Source: Streptomyces sp. NBC_01750
GTDB taxonomy: Bacteria; Actinomycetota; Actinomycetes; Streptomycetales; Streptomycetaceae
Direction of reading: 5' to 3'
NCBI RefSeq assembly: GCF_035918095.1
Contig: NZ_CP109137.1
Coordinates: 5,458,001 to 5,522,000, forward strand
DNA: 64,000 nucleotides
Part shown: one piece after another, positions 24,838-36,486 of the stretch
How positions within the stretch are numbered: position 1 is the stretch's first letter
How the letters are laid out: every line of letters begins with the position of its first letter
Made by a program: the position numbers and the translations under genes
Notes under the pieces: generated by a model
Told to the model about the DNA's origin: nothing
The model's database searches: none
What the model saw: the letters and a program-made list of their open reading frames with translations, nothing else

Positions 24838-26058
24838 ATGGCCAAGATCAAGGTAGCCAACCCCGTCGTCGAGCTCGACGGCGACGAGATGACCCGCATC
24901 ATCTGGTCCTTCATCAAGGACAAGCTGATCCTGCCGTACCTCGATGTCGAGCTGAAGTACTTCGACCTGGGCATCGAGCACCGCGACGCCACCAACGACC
25001 AGGTGACCGTCGACGCCGCCAACGCCATCGAGAAGTACGGCGTCGGCGTCAAGTGCGCCACGATCACGCCGGACGAGCAGCGGGTCGAGGAGTTCAACCT
25101 CAAGGCGATGTACCGCTCGCCGAACGGCACCATCCGCAACATCCTCGGCGGCGTCATCTTCCGTGAGCCGATCATCATGGAGAACGTGCCGCGGCTCGTC
25201 CCTGGCTGGACCAAGCCGATCGTCGTCGGCCGTCACGCCTTCGGCGACCAGTACCGTGCCACCGACCTGAAGGTTCCGGGCCCGGGCACCCTCACCATGA
25301 CGTTCACTCCGAAGGACGGCTCCGAGCCGATCGAGCTGGAGGTCCACGAGTTCCCGGGCCCCGGTGTCGCCCTCGGCATGTACAACCACGACGAGTCGAT
25401 CCGCGACTTCGCGCGCGCCTCGTTCCGGTACGGCCTGGCCCGTGAGTACCCGGTCTACATGTCCACGAAGAACACGATCCTCAAGAAGTACGACGGCCGT
25501 TTCAAGGACATCTTCCAGGAGATCTTCGACGCCGAGTTCAAGGCCGAGTTCGACGCCAAGGGCCTCACCTACGAGCACCGCCTGATCGACGACATGGTCG
25601 CCGCGGCGCTCAAGTGGGAGGGCGGCTATGTCTGGGCCTGCAAGAACTACGACGGCGACGTCCAGTCCGACATCGTCGCGCAGGGCTTCGGCTCGCTCGG
25701 CCTGATGACCTCGGTTCTGATGTCGCCCGACGGCAGGACCATCGAGGCCGAGGCGGCGCACGGCACGGTCACCCGCCACTACCGCCGGCACCAGCAGGGC
25801 AAGGCGACCTCGACCAACCCGATCGCCTCGATCTTCGCCTGGACCCGTGGTCTCGCCCACCGCGGCAAGCTGGACGGCACCCCCGAGGTCATCAGGTTCG
25901 CCGAGACGCTCGAGCAGGTCTGTGTCGACACGGTCGAGAGCGGCCAGATGACCAAGGACCTGGCGCTGCTCATCTCCAAGGACACCCCGTGGCTGACCAC
26001 GGAGCAGTTCCTGGACGCTCTCGACGCCAACCTGCGGAAGAGGATGACGTCCGGCTGA
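24838..26058 (+). CDS. icd: NADP-dependent isocitrate dehydrogenase, eukaryotic-type homodimer
   Basis: 406 residues, matching the homodimeric eukaryotic-type NADP enzyme rather than the monomeric 740-residue form found in some actinomycetes. It starts [22 protein letters not shown] and carries [14 protein letters not shown] (substrate serine region), the metal-binding aspartates around [12 protein letters not shown], and [14 protein letters not shown] for NADP binding. It oxidises isocitrate to 2-oxoglutarate in the TCA cycle and makes NADPH. The ATG at 24838 is used because homologues start there; an upstream in-frame ATG would add nine residues. Monocistronic, with a strong terminator after it. 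Confidence 0.95.
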   Translation: MAKIKVANPVVELDGDEMTRIIWSFIKDKLILPYLDVELKYFDLGIEHRDATNDQVTVDAANAIEKYGVGVKCATITPDEQRVEEFNLKAMYRSPNGTIRNILGGVIFREPIIMENVPRLVPGWTKPIVVGRHAFGDQYRATDLKVPGPGTLTMTFTPKDGSEPIELEVHEFPGPGVALGMYNHDESIRDFARASFRYGLAREYPVYMSTKNTILKKYDGRFKDIFQEIFDAEFKAEFDAKGLTYEHRLIDDMVAAALKWEGGYVWACKNYDGDVQSDIVAQGFGSLGLMTSVLMSPDGRTIEAEAAHGTVTRHYRRHQQGKATSTNPIASIFAWTRGLAHRGKLDGTPEVIRFAETLEQVCVDTVESGQMTKDLALLISKDTPWLTTEQFLDALDANLRKRMTSG

Positions 26059-26102
26059 GCCCTCAGGTCCGGCCGAGCCCCGGGCAGCCGGCACCGAACA
26101 CC

Positions 26103-26144
26103 GACGGCGCCCGTCCTCTCCCCCGAGGGAGGACGGGCGCCGTC
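26103..26144. terminator. Intrinsic terminator after icd
   Basis: GACGGCGCCCGTCCTC (26103-26118) pairs exactly with 26129-26144 around a 10-nt C-rich loop. The remainder of the 26059-26455 gap has no supported gene; it holds two copies of CGCGCCAACCGC (near 26165 and 26289). Confidence 0.88.
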
Positions 26145-26455
26145 GTGCGTCAAGAGTCATGGACGCGCCAACCGCGTTTCAAGGGACGCCTGGCGCCTGT
26201 GGCATGGAAGTGACCATTCCGCCACGGTGCGATCGTTGGGCTACGGATGCGAGACTGAAGCGGCATCCGGGGCGGGGCGTGCAGGGGGGCGCGCCAACCG
26301 CACCGAGTGCTCCCGTGCACACCAAAAACAGGAACTGACATCCTGGCTCTGCGCATCCCACTGGGTAGTCCGGAACACGGACGCCCGAAGGGCACGGCGG
26401 GGGGCCGGGACAGCGCGGGGCATATCAGGCACGTTCGGGGGACAAGGGGGAGGCA

Positions 26456-27538
26456 ATGCCTCGTTGGAAGGCACTACCGGAGGAGCTGGACCCGCAGGTC
26501 CGGGAGTTCACCAGCCAGCTCCGTCGGCTCGTCGACCGCAGTGGGCTGAACCTTGCCGCGGTCGCGGACCGCACCGGGTACAGCAAGACGTCGTGGGAGC
26601 GGTATCTGAACGGCCGGCTGCTCGCGCCCAAGGGGGCGATCGTCGCGCTGGCGGAGGTGACCGGTACGAACACGCTCCATCTGACCACGATGTGGGAGCT
26701 GGCGGAGCGTGCCTGGAGCCGCTCCGAGATGCGCCACGACATGACCATGGAAGCGATACGGATCTCTCAGGCGCGGGCTGCGCTCGGGGAGTTCGGCCCG
26801 GCCCCGGCGGGCACCGCGAACGGCCGCTCGGGCGGCCGGACGGCCGCGCCGGCGGATCCGGCCGGCCCGGAGGCCGGGGCGTTCAGGACCGATGAGCAGC
26901 GCCGTCCGCGGGTACCGGTTCAGCCCGGCCCCGACCATCACGGCTCGCCCGGCCACCAGGGACCGCCCGGCCACCAGGGCCCGCCGATGTCACCGCCGAG
27001 CGCACCTTCCGGCCCCACCGCATCCCCCGACCAGGGACGCGGAAAGCGCAGGGTGACCATGTTCCTGGCCGGCGTGGTCGGCGCGCTGCTGGTGATAGCC
27101 GCGGCCGTGCTCCTGACCGACCTCGGCGGCGACGGCGACGGCAAGAGCGCGGCCAAGACGCCGTCGGCCACGCCGACTACCAGCAGCCCGCCGCTGCCGG
27201 CCGGTGTGAAGTGCAGCGGCGACGACTGCACGGGCCAGGACCCGGAGGCCATGGGCTGCGGTGGAGAGTTCGCCAAGACCGTCTCCAGCGCGACCGTCGG
27301 CAAGGCGCTGGTCGAGGTCCGGTACAGCAAGACCTGCCAGGCGGCCTGGGCCCGCATCACTCAGGCGGCCCCCGGCGACACGGTGCAGATAACCGTGGGC
27401 GGCAAAGGCGCGCAGAACGGCCTGGTGAACGGGGACAAGGACGCCTACACGCCCATGACCGCGGCCGCGGCGCCGGCCGAGGTGAAGGCGTGCGCGACGC
27501 TGAAGACGGGGACGACGGGCTGCACCGGGCAGCAGTGA
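26456..27538 (+). CDS. XRE-family DNA-binding protein with a transmembrane segment and extracytoplasmic DUF2690 domain
   Basis: 360 residues. Residues about 15-75 form an XRE helix-turn-helix (QLRRLVDRSGLNLAAVADRTGYSKTSWERYLNG). A Pro/Gly-rich linker with two GHQGPP units leads to a single membrane helix near residues 200-220 (MFLAGVVGALLVIAAAVLL). Beyond it is a Thr/Ser/Pro stalk and a cysteine-rich DUF2690 domain of about 115 residues (cysteines in KCSGDDCTGQDP, MGCGG, KTCQAAW, KACATLKTGTTGCTG). It is therefore an inside-out design: DNA-binding in the cytoplasm, sensing domain outside. The ATG at 26456 follows GGGGGAGG. Its targets are unknown. It sits between icd and mdh but is probably transcribed alone. 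Confidence 0.85.
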   Translation: MPRWKALPEELDPQVREFTSQLRRLVDRSGLNLAAVADRTGYSKTSWERYLNGRLLAPKGAIVALAEVTGTNTLHLTTMWELAERAWSRSEMRHDMTMEAIRISQARAALGEFGPAPAGTANGRSGGRTAAPADPAGPEAGAFRTDEQRRPRVPVQPGPDHHGSPGHQGPPGHQGPPMSPPSAPSGPTASPDQGRGKRRVTMFLAGVVGALLVIAAAVLLTDLGGDGDGKSAAKTPSATPTTSSPPLPAGVKCSGDDCTGQDPEAMGCGGEFAKTVSSATVGKALVEVRYSKTCQAAWARITQAAPGDTVQITVGGKGAQNGLVNGDKDAYTPMTAAAAPAEVKACATLKTGTTGCTGQQ

Positions 27539-27630
27539 GCGCTGGGGTGAGCCGCGCGGGACTGCACAGCGACTGCGGGCGCTTCAGCGGCGCCTGAGCC
27601 TGCGTGTGAGCGGCTGTGAGCCGTGCGTGA

Positions 27631-28770
<1,140 letters not shown>

Positions 28771-28795
28771 TCCGTACGCCTCACGTACGTATCTG

Positions 28796-28829
28796 ACGCC
28801 CCCGGCAGCCGACTGGCCGCCGGGGGCGT
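28796..28829. terminator. Intrinsic terminator after mdh
   Basis: ACGCCCCCGGC (28796-28806) pairs with GCCGGGGGCGT (28819-28829) across a 12-nt loop, followed by TTTGTTCT, the only fair T-run among the terminators here. Confidence 0.88.
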
Positions 28830-29016
28830 TTGTTCTGTCGGTGGAACCCACCGGGGGCACCACATCCGGGCCCGCGGCGTCCAGGCGGCCATGGGCGGCC
28901 CGCATGTGACGTCGCTCTCCCCTGGGAGGCGGCGCGGACGCGCTGATCCGCAGACGCCGGGTGGTACGAGCGATACCGATGCTGGAGCGGACGCCGGCGG
29001 CGTCCAGGAAGCCGGA

Positions 29017-29079
29017 CCGACCGCCCCCCGGAGGAGTCGCGGCCGTCGAGCCGACCGCCCTCCGGGGGAGTCGCGGCCG
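29017..29079. repeat. 29-bp direct repeat in the mdh-betB gap
   Basis: Two copies of a 29-bp unit (29017-29045 and 29051-29079) match at 27 of 29 positions and are separated by 5 bp. The 480-bp gap (28771-29250) otherwise contains the mdh terminator and the unrecognised promoter of the osmoprotection operon. No convincing gene is seen. Confidence 0.7.
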
Positions 29080-29250
29080 GCGGGCTCACCGCATCTTTCA
29101 AGGCCGGAGTACACCTGCCCAGCCGCGGCAAAGTGATACGGGCAACTTTGAGACATCCAATGCGCATGCTTTCCGATCCCCTGGGCAGGCGACCCGTCCG
29201 CCGGCTATCACCGGCGTGAAACATTTCGGGAACGGAAGGCGAAACGCGAC

Positions 29251-30744
29251 GTGTCGGCACAACAGACCATCCACGTGGGCGGAGAGTGGCGCGCAGCCGC
29301 ATCCGGCGCCACGCGCGAGATACTCGACCCCGCTGACGCGACCGTCTTCGCCGTCGTGGCGGAGGGCGGGACCGAGGACACCGACGCCGCGATCGCCGCC
29401 GCGCGTACCGCATTCGACCAGGGCGAGTGGCCGCGCACCCCCGTCGCCGAGCGTGCCGCGCTGCTGCGGCGCGTCGCCGAGTTGCTCCAGCGCGACCGCG
29501 AAGAGATCGGTCTGCTGGAGAGCCGGGACGCCGGAAAGACCCTCGAAGAAGGCCGCGTCGACGTCGACTGCGTGAGCGACGCCTTCCGTTACTTCGCCGA
29601 TCTCGTCATGAACGAGAGCGGCGGACGGGTCGTCGACGCGGGATCCGAGGAGATACACAGTGTGGTGGTGCATGAGCCGGTCGGTGTCTGTGCGCTGATC
29701 ACGCCGTGGAACTACCCACTCCTGCAAGCGAGTTGGAAGATTGCCCCGGCGCTGGCCGCGGGCAACACTTTTGTGATCAAACCCAGCGAGATCACCCCGC
29801 TGACCACCGTCGCGCTCATCGAGCTGCTCGTCGAGGCCGGACTGCCCGCCGGGGTGGCGAACATCGTCACCGGCGCGGGCGACCCCGTCGGGGCCAGGCT
29901 CGCCGAGCACCCCGATGTGGATCTGGTGTCCTTCACCGGCGGACTGTCCAGCGGTACCAAGGTGATGCGCGCCGCCGCCGACAGCGTCAAGAAGGTCGCG
30001 CTCGAGCTCGGCGGCAAGAACCCCAACCTCGTCTTCGCCGATGCGTGCGGGACGGAAGAGGGCTTCGACACTGCCGTCGATCAGGCACTCAATGCGGCTT
30101 TCATCCACAGCGGGCAGGTCTGTTCCGCCGGGTCGCGGCTCATCATCGAGGAGTCGCTGCGCGAGCGCTTCGTCGGCGAACTGGCCCGCCGCGCCGAGAA
30201 GATCCGCCTCGGGCGCGGCACCGAGACGGGCGTGGAGTGCGGGCCCCTCGTCTCGCGGCAGCAGCTCGTCAAGACCGAGGATTACGTCGCCTCCGCCCTG
30301 GCGGAGGGCGCGGTGCTGCGGGCCGGTGGAGCAAGGCCGGAGGGCGAGGGGTACGAGGGGTACTTCTACCGGCCCACCGTCCTCGACCAGTGCCACCGCG
30401 ATATGCGCGTCGTACGCGAAGAAGTCTTCGGCCCCGTCCTGACCGTCGAGACCTTCCGTACGGAGGAGGAGGGCGTCGCCCTCGCCAACGACACCGAGTA
30501 CGGGCTCGCAGGCGCCGTGTGGACCGCCGACCCGGGCCGGGCGCGGCGCGTCGCCGGGCGGCTGCGGCACGGGACCGTCTGGATCAACGACTTCCACCCG
30601 TATCTGCCGCAGGCCGAGTGGGGCGGATTCGGGAAGAGCGGCATCGGCCGGGAGCTGGGGCCCGCCGGGCTCGCCGAATACCGCGAGGCCAAGCACATCT
30701 ACCAGAACCTGGCCCCGCGCCCCGTGCGCTGGTTCGCGGGCTGA
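29251..30744 (+). CDS. betB: Betaine-aldehyde dehydrogenase
   Basis: 497 residues, a standard NAD(P)-dependent aldehyde dehydrogenase. Motifs in order: ITPWNYPLLQASWKIAPALAAGNTFVIKPSE (cofactor binding), FTGGLSSG, the general base in ELGGKNP, and the nucleophilic cysteine in SGQVCSAGSR (about residue 290). It oxidises betaine aldehyde to glycine betaine. The operon places it beside a choline-oxidase-like enzyme and a quaternary-amine ABC importer, which strongly supports this substrate over other aldehydes. The GTG at 29251 has GGAAGG upstream. The next gene starts 16 bp after the stop. Confidence 0.88.
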   Translation: MSAQQTIHVGGEWRAAASGATREILDPADATVFAVVAEGGTEDTDAAIAAARTAFDQGEWPRTPVAERAALLRRVAELLQRDREEIGLLESRDAGKTLEEGRVDVDCVSDAFRYFADLVMNESGGRVVDAGSEEIHSVVVHEPVGVCALITPWNYPLLQASWKIAPALAAGNTFVIKPSEITPLTTVALIELLVEAGLPAGVANIVTGAGDPVGARLAEHPDVDLVSFTGGLSSGTKVMRAAADSVKKVALELGGKNPNLVFADACGTEEGFDTAVDQALNAAFIHSGQVCSAGSRLIIEESLRERFVGELARRAEKIRLGRGTETGVECGPLVSRQQLVKTEDYVASALAEGAVLRAGGARPEGEGYEGYFYRPTVLDQCHRDMRVVREEVFGPVLTVETFRTEEEGVALANDTEYGLAGAVWTADPGRARRVAGRLRHGTVWINDFHPYLPQAEWGGFGKSGIGRELGPAGLAEYREAKHIYQNLAPRPVRWFAG

Positions 30745-30760
30745 GCAGGGGTACGCAGAA

Positions 30761-32335
30761 ATGACCGAACAGAACATGACCATGTACGACTATGTCGTCG
30801 TCGGCGGCGGCACCGCGGGATCGGTGATCGCCTCCCGGCTCACCGAGAACCCGGACATCACCGTCGCCGTCATCGAAGGCGGCCCGAGCGATGTCGACCG
30901 CCCCGAAGTCCTCACCCTGCGGCGCTGGATGGGGCTGCTCGGCGGCGAGCTCGACTACGACTACCCGACCACCGAGCAGCCTCGCGGCAACTCCCACATC
31001 CGGCACAGCCGGGCCAGGGTGCTCGGCGGCTGCTCCTCCCACAACACCCTCATCGCCTTCCGGCCGCTGCCGTCCGACTGGGACGAGTGGGCGGCGGCCG
31101 GCGCCGAGGGCTGGGACGCGGCCACGATGGACCCGTACTTCGACCGGCTACGGAACAACATCGTGCCCGTCGACGAGGCGGACCGTAACGCCATCGCCCG
31201 TGACTTCGTCGACGCGGCCCAGGCGGCGGTGGCCGTCCCGCGCGTCGAGGGCTTCAACAGGAAGCCGTTTTACGAGGGCGTCGGCTTCTTCGACCTTGCG
31301 TACCACCCGGAGAACAACAAGCGGTCCTCCGCCTCGGTCGCGTACCTGCACCCGTTCCTGGACCGCCCGAACCTGCATATCGCCCTGGAGACCTGGGCGT
31401 ACAGGCTGGAGCTGGACGCTCCCCCTGTCTCCGGCGGAACGAACCCCAGGGCGACCGGAGTGCATGTCCGTACGAAGGACGGCGAGGAGCAGTTCCTCGG
31501 GGCCCGTCATGAAGTCCTGGTCTGCGCGGGCGCGGTGGACACTCCGCGGCTGCTGCTGCACTCCGGCATCGGGCCGCGCGCCGATCTGGAGCGGCTCGGC
31601 ATCCCCGTCGTACACGATCTGCCGGGCGTCGGCGAGAACCTGCTCGACCATCCGGAATCGGTGATCGTCTGGGAGACGCACGGGCCGATCCCCGAGAACT
31701 CGGCGATGGACAGCGACGCGGGCCTCTTCGTGCAGCGGGATCGGGACGCACAAGGGCCCGACCTGATGTTCCACTTCTACCAAATACCGTTCACCGACAA
31801 CCCGGAGCGGCTCGGCTACCGGCGGCCCGCGCACGGGGTGTCGATGACGCCGAACATCCCCAAGCCGCGCAGCCGCGGCCGGCTGTATCTGACCAGCGCG
31901 GATCCGGACGTAAAGCCTGCGCTGGACTTCCGCTACTTCACCGATGAGGACGACTACGACGGCCGTACGCTCGTCGACGGCATCAAGATCGCCCGTCGGA
32001 TAGCCGAGACCGAACCGCTGGCCGGCTGGCTGAAGAGGGAGGTCTGCCCGGGGCCCGAGATCACCTCCGACGAGGCGATCGGTGAGTACGCGCGAAAGGT
32101 CGCGCACACAGTGTACCACCCCGCGGGTACCTGCCGAATGGGTGCCACCGCTGATGAACTTGCCGTAGTTTCCCCGGACTTGAAGGTCAGGGGTCTCGAC
32201 GGCATCCGTATCGCGGATGCGTCCGTATTCCCGACGATGCCGGCCGTGAACCCGATGATCGGGGTCCTCATGGTCGGAGAGAAGTGCGCGGAGCTGCTGT
32301 CCGTGGCTTCCGAGGAGAGGGGCATGACCCGATGA
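30761..32335 (+). CDS. GMC-family choline oxidase/dehydrogenase
   Basis: 524 residues, a GMC flavoprotein. The N-terminal FAD-binding motif is [16 protein letters not shown] (residues 12-27). GGCSSHN (residues 89-95) contains the histidine that in Arthrobacter choline oxidase carries covalent FAD. The catalytic His is in [13 protein letters not shown] and the catalytic Asn in [11 protein letters not shown]. These choices match choline oxidase, which uses O2 and oxidises choline to betaine aldehyde, more closely than E. coli BetA, so oxidase activity is likely but unproven. The product is the substrate of the upstream dehydrogenase. Its stop overlaps the ABC ATPase start (ATGA). Confidence 0.85.
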   Translation: MTEQNMTMYDYVVVGGGTAGSVIASRLTENPDITVAVIEGGPSDVDRPEVLTLRRWMGLLGGELDYDYPTTEQPRGNSHIRHSRARVLGGCSSHNTLIAFRPLPSDWDEWAAAGAEGWDAATMDPYFDRLRNNIVPVDEADRNAIARDFVDAAQAAVAVPRVEGFNRKPFYEGVGFFDLAYHPENNKRSSASVAYLHPFLDRPNLHIALETWAYRLELDAPPVSGGTNPRATGVHVRTKDGEEQFLGARHEVLVCAGAVDTPRLLLHSGIGPRADLERLGIPVVHDLPGVGENLLDHPESVIVWETHGPIPENSAMDSDAGLFVQRDRDAQGPDLMFHFYQIPFTDNPERLGYRRPAHGVSMTPNIPKPRSRGRLYLTSADPDVKPALDFRYFTDEDDYDGRTLVDGIKIARRIAETEPLAGWLKREVCPGPEITSDEAIGEYARKVAHTVYHPAGTCRMGATADELAVVSPDLKVRGLDGIRIADASVFPTMPAVNPMIGVLMVGEKCAELLSVASEERGMTR

Positions 32336-33468
32336 AGACCGAGTCCGAGGCCGAGACCAGCGCGGAGACGAAGCGAGTGGATGTGAACGAGGAGACTGCT
32401 TCCGACACCGGTCAGCCGCCCGTCTTCTCCGTACGCGACCTGTGGAAGGTCTTCGGTCCGAAGGCCGGCCGCATCCCCGGCGACGCCGAACTCGGCGCGC
32501 TCTCCCCGGCAGAGCTGCGCGAGCGCACCGGCTGCACCGCCGCCGTACGCGATGTCTCCTTCGATGTGCGCAAGGGCGAGGTCTTCGTCGTCATGGGCCT
32601 CTCCGGCTCCGGCAAGTCGACGCTCGTACGCTGTCTGACCCGGCTGATCGAACCGACGTCCGGGGCGATCGCCATCGACGGCGAGGACGTGCTGTCCATG
32701 GACACGGCGCGGCTGCGCGAACTGCGCCGCCACCGGGCGTCCATGGTCTTCCAGCACTTCGGCCTGCTGCCGCACCGCTCGGTGATCGACAACATCGCGT
32801 ACGGCCTCGAGATCCAGGGTATGGGCAAGGCCGCCCGCCGGTCCCGGGCCGCGGACATCATCGCCAAGGTGGGCCTCGAGGGCCTCGAACACCGCCGTCC
32901 CGGGCAGCTGTCGGGCGGTCAGCAGCAGCGGGTCGGGCTTGCCCGTGCGCTTGCCGTCGACCCCGAAGTGCTGCTCTTCGACGAGCCGTTCAGCGCGCTC
33001 GACCCGCTGATCCGCCGCGATATGCAGGAGGAGGTCATCCGGCTGCACCGCGAGGAAGGCCGGACGATGATCTTCATCACGCACGATCTGAGCGAGGCGC
33101 TGAAGCTGGGCGACCGTATCGCGCTGATGCGGGACGGCCGGATCGTGCAGCTGGGCACGCCGGAGGAGATCGTGGGCTCGCCCGCCGACGACTATGTACG
33201 CGACTTCGTCCGCGATGTCGCGCGCGAGCAGGTCATGACGGTGCGTACGGCGATGCGCCCCGCGGATGCCGGCGAGGCCGATACCGGACCGGCGGTCGCC
33301 GCCGACGCGACCGTCTTCGAGGCGATCGAGGCGGTCGCCCGCAGCGGTATGACGGCGCGTGTCATGCAGGACGGGCGGTGCCTGGGGGTCGTCGACCACC
33401 GTGGGCTGCTGGATGTCGTGGCGGGCCTCGACCGGGGTGCCGACACGGACAAGGTGGCGGCCGCATGA
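32332..33468 (+). CDS. Glycine betaine/choline ABC importer, ATP-binding subunit (ProV/OpuAA-like)
   Basis: 378 residues. Residues 25-70 carry the N-terminal [12 protein letters not shown] extension typical of ProV/OpuAA. Walker A is GLSGSGKST, the signature is LSGGQQQR, Walker B is VLLFDEP, and the switch His is in FITHDLSEA. The C-terminal 90 residues hold one recognisable CBS-like regulatory segment ([33 protein letters not shown]), which in OpuA proteins senses ionic strength. It powers import of osmoprotectants. Coupled by four-base overlaps to the oxidase gene before it and the permease after it. Confidence 0.9.
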   Translation: MKTESEAETSAETKRVDVNEETASDTGQPPVFSVRDLWKVFGPKAGRIPGDAELGALSPAELRERTGCTAAVRDVSFDVRKGEVFVVMGLSGSGKSTLVRCLTRLIEPTSGAIAIDGEDVLSMDTARLRELRRHRASMVFQHFGLLPHRSVIDNIAYGLEIQGMGKAARRSRAADIIAKVGLEGLEHRRPGQLSGGQQQRVGLARALAVDPEVLLFDEPFSALDPLIRRDMQEEVIRLHREEGRTMIFITHDLSEALKLGDRIALMRDGRIVQLGTPEEIVGSPADDYVRDFVRDVAREQVMTVRTAMRPADAGEADTGPAVAADATVFEAIEAVARSGMTARVMQDGRCLGVVDHRGLLDVVAGLDRGADTDKVAAA

Positions 33469-35447
33469 CAGCCGTCGTCACCGCCCCCGCCAAGGAAGCG
33501 GCCGCACCCGAACGCACTCTCCGGTCCCTGCTGCGCCACCGCGTCAAGGGCAAGCTCCTGCTGATCGCCGTTGCCGCGCTGGTGCTCATACCCGCCGGCA
33601 TCGCGCTGTGGGGCAGCGGGAGCTGGCCCGGCGAGCTGACGGTCAATGTCTCCGGGCCGCTCGACGACGCCAACCAGTGGGTCATCGACAACCGCGATAC
33701 CCACCCTGTCTTCCTCTACTTCCTGCTCCACTTCTCCAACACGGCCGTGGACGCCGTCGACGTGGTCTACCGGTTCCTGGACGCCATGGGCTGGCTGGGT
33801 GTCGTGGTCGCCGGTGTGCTGATCGCCTGGCGGGCCGCCGGGCTCGGGCGGCGCGGGGTCAAGGTCGCGGGGACCGCGTTCGTGGCCTTCGCCGTGTGCG
33901 GGCTCCTCGGGATGTGGGACGCCACGCTGCTCACCATCGCCTTGATGGTCGTCGCGGTGGCCGTCGCCGCGCTGCTCGGCGTCCTGATCGGTCTCGCGGC
34001 CGGATTGTCCGACCGCGTCGACCGGGCACTGCGGCCGGTGCTGGACACCATGCAGGTGATGCCGGCTTTCGCGTATCTGCTGCCGTTCGTGCTGGTATTC
34101 GGCACCGGCACGCCGGCCGCGCTCTTCTGCACGGTGATCTACGCGGCCCCGCCGATGGCCCGTCTCACCGCGCTCGGACTGCGCGGTGCCGACCCCGCCG
34201 TGCTCGAGGCGTCCGCGTCGCTCGGCGCGAGCGGCTGGCAGCGACTGCGGACCGCGCGGCTGCCGCTCGCCCGCAGGCAGATGCTCCTCGGCCTCAACCA
34301 GACGATCATGATGGCGCTCTCGATGGTCGTCATCGCGGCCCTCGTCGGCGCCGGCGGACTCGGTGAACAGGTGTACTCCGCGCTCTCCACCGTCGACGTC
34401 GGCAAGGCACTCGCCGCCGGCATCCCGATCGTGCTGATCGCCGTCTGGCTGGACCGTACGACAGCGGCCGCGGGCGACCGTATCGGCGAGAGCGCACCGG
34501 GCGGCGGGCTGCTGCACGGCCGGTCCGCGTGGGCGCTGGTGTTCGCCGGTGTCGTGGCCGCGGTGCTGGGGCGGCTGGCGATCGGCACCGCCTGGCCGGA
34601 GGGCTGGACATACGACATCTCCACGCCCGTCAACAAGGCCCAGAACTGGATCACCGAGCACCTCTCCTCCGGCATCCCGGTCCTCGGCGGTACGGAAGTG
34701 TGGTCGGAGCACTTCACGCTCTGGATCCTCAACCCGCTGCGCGACGTCCTGACCTGGCTGCCGTGGTGGTCCCTGCTGCTGCTGGTGGCGGCCCTGGCCT
34801 GGCTGGTCGGCACCTGGGTGACGGCGCTGACCGCCACTGTCTCGATGGCGGCCATCGGCGTACTCGGGGTCTGGGCGAAGTCGCTGGACACGCTCTCGCA
34901 GGTGCTCGCGGCGCTCGTCCTGACGCTCTTCCTCGGCGTGCTCGCGGGCATCTTCTGCGCGCGGGCCGGTCGTCTGGAGCGATGGCTGCGGCCCGTACTC
35001 GACGCCATGCAGACCATGCCGCAGTTCGTGTATCTCATCCCGGTGGTCGCGCTGTTCGGCGTCACCCGTGCCTCGGCGATCATCGCGGCTGTCGTGTATG
35101 CGCTGCCGGCTGTCGTACGCATCACGACGCAGGGTCTGCGCGAGGTCGACCCGGCCGCGCTGGAGGCCTCCCGCTCGCTCGGCGCGTCGCCCCGGCAGCA
35201 ACTCCTCCAAGTCCAGCTGCCGCTTGCCCGTCCGGCGCTCCAGCTCGCCGTCAACCAGGGTGTGGTGCTGGTCCTCGCCGTGGTCGTCGTCGGCGGCCTG
35301 GTCGGCGGAGGCGCGCTCGGCTACGACGTCGTGAAGGGCCTCTCCCGGGGCGAGATGGGCATCGGGATGACAGCCGGAGTCGCGATCGTCTGTCTCGGTC
35401 TCGTACTGGACCGGATCACGCAGCCCACCACCCGCAAGACCGACTGA
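33465..35447 (+). CDS. Fused glycine betaine/choline ABC permease, two ProW units in one chain
   Basis: 660 residues, about twice a normal ProW. Each half has a set of membrane helices and its own ATPase-contact (EAA) loop: [22 protein letters not shown] in the first half, [22 protein letters not shown] in the second. Each half is also introduced by a similar periplasmic segment ([14 protein letters not shown] and [14 protein letters not shown]), so the protein is an internal duplication that makes the permease dimer from one gene. It partners with the ATPase encoded just upstream (ATGA overlap) and the lipoprotein encoded 27 bp downstream. The duplicated form is known in actinomycetes but is less common than the single unit. 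Confidence 0.9.
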   Translation: MTAVVTAPAKEAAAPERTLRSLLRHRVKGKLLLIAVAALVLIPAGIALWGSGSWPGELTVNVSGPLDDANQWVIDNRDTHPVFLYFLLHFSNTAVDAVDVVYRFLDAMGWLGVVVAGVLIAWRAAGLGRRGVKVAGTAFVAFAVCGLLGMWDATLLTIALMVVAVAVAALLGVLIGLAAGLSDRVDRALRPVLDTMQVMPAFAYLLPFVLVFGTGTPAALFCTVIYAAPPMARLTALGLRGADPAVLEASASLGASGWQRLRTARLPLARRQMLLGLNQTIMMALSMVVIAALVGAGGLGEQVYSALSTVDVGKALAAGIPIVLIAVWLDRTTAAAGDRIGESAPGGGLLHGRSAWALVFAGVVAAVLGRLAIGTAWPEGWTYDISTPVNKAQNWITEHLSSGIPVLGGTEVWSEHFTLWILNPLRDVLTWLPWWSLLLLVAALAWLVGTWVTALTATVSMAAIGVLGVWAKSLDTLSQVLAALVLTLFLGVLAGIFCARAGRLERWLRPVLDAMQTMPQFVYLIPVVALFGVTRASAIIAAVVYALPAVVRITTQGLREVDPAALEASRSLGASPRQQLLQVQLPLARPALQLAVNQGVVLVLAVVVVGGLVGGGALGYDVVKGLSRGEMGIGMTAGVAIVCLGLVLDRITQPTTRKTD

Positions 35448-35474
35448 ACCCGTCCTTCCATGTACAGGAGCACC

Positions 35475-36428
35475 ATGCGCACCCTCCGTATCACCACCGC
35501 TGTCGTCAGTGCCCTCGGTGTCCTCACTCTCAGCGCGTGCGGCGCCGCCGACACCGGCAAGAAGAACGACGTGGGCGGTAAGAAGTCCGTGACGCTGACC
35601 GTCCCGTCCTGGGTCGGCGCCCAGGCCAACACGGCCGTCGCCGCCTACATCCTGAAGAAGGAGCTGGGCTACACCGTCAAGACCCAGCAGATGGGCGAGG
35701 TCCTCGCCTGGGACGCGCTCGCCAAGGGCGACGTCGACGCGATCATGGAGGACTGGGGTCACCCCAAGGAGGAGAAGCAGTACGTCGCGACGAAGAAGAC
35801 CGTCGTCAAGGGCGGCGACCTCGGCGTCACCGGACACATCGGCTGGTTCGTGCCGAAGTACTACGCGGACGCGCACCCCGAAGTCACGGACTACAAGAAC
35901 CTCAACAAGTATGTGAAGGACCTGAAGACCGCGGAGAGCGGTGGCAAGGGCGAGATCCTCGAGGGTTCGCCGGACTACGTCACCAACGACGACGCGCTCA
36001 TCAAGAACCTGAAGCTGGACCTCAAGACCAACTACTCGGGCTCCGAGGCCGCGCAGATCACCGCGATGAAGAAGTACGCCAAGGCGAAGAAGCCGTTCCT
36101 GACGTACTGGTGGACCCCGCAGTGGCTGAACGCCCAGATCGACATGGTCGAGGTCAAGCTGCCTCAGTACAAGGCGGGTTGTGACGCGGACCCGAAGAAG
36201 ATCGCCTGCGCCTACCCGAACACACCGCTGCAGAAGTACTTCAACGCAGACTTCGCCAAGAACGGCGGCGAGGCGGCTCAGTTCCTGAAGAACTTCAAGT
36301 GGACGACCGAGCAGCAGAACGAGGTCGCGCTGATGATCGCCGGCGAAAAGATGTCGCCGGAGGCCGCGGCCGAGAAGTGGGTCAAGGAGAACGAGTCGAC
36401 GTGGAAGGCGTGGCTCCCGAAGAAGTAG
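35475..36428 (+). CDS. Glycine betaine/choline-binding lipoprotein (ProX/OpuAC-like)
   Basis: 317 residues from the ATG at 35475, which follows AGGAG; an ATG at 35460 lacks one. The lipoprotein signal peptide ends LSAC with the modified cysteine at residue 22. The mature part is a type-2 substrate-binding protein of the OpuAC class, with several tryptophans spread along it (PSWVGAQ, MEDWGHPK, GWFVPKYYAD, LTYWWTPQW) that would build the aromatic cage for the quaternary ammonium group. It captures substrate outside the membrane and delivers it to the fused permease. It is the last gene of the operon and is followed by a short terminator hairpin. Confidence 0.92.
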   Translation: MRTLRITTAVVSALGVLTLSACGAADTGKKNDVGGKKSVTLTVPSWVGAQANTAVAAYILKKELGYTVKTQQMGEVLAWDALAKGDVDAIMEDWGHPKEEKQYVATKKTVVKGGDLGVTGHIGWFVPKYYADAHPEVTDYKNLNKYVKDLKTAESGGKGEILEGSPDYVTNDDALIKNLKLDLKTNYSGSEAAQITAMKKYAKAKKPFLTYWWTPQWLNAQIDMVEVKLPQYKAGCDADPKKIACAYPNTPLQKYFNADFAKNGGEAAQFLKNFKWTTEQQNEVALMIAGEKMSPEAAAEKWVKENESTWKAWLPKK

Positions 36429-36438
36429 CCTCAGAATT

Positions 36439-36457
36439 CCCTCAACTCTCTTGAGGG
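36439..36457. terminator. Short terminator hairpin after the osmoprotectant operon
   Basis: CCCTCAA and TTGAGGG flank a 5-nt loop, starting 10 bp after the binding-protein stop. A purine-rich stretch follows, so termination may be partial. Confidence 0.55.
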
Positions 36458-36486
36458 GGAGGGGTCCTGCGGCCGAGGATCCATAC

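Noticed and set aside
31793..31801. CACCGACAA, resembling the reverse of the PafBC element
   Set aside because: It lies inside the choline oxidase-like coding region with no suitable -10 box and no gene start in the right place.
32442..33464. In-frame extension of the ABC permease upstream to 32442
   Set aside because: The extension overlaps the whole ATPase gene in another frame. The family N-terminus and an ATGA overlap both place the start at 33465.
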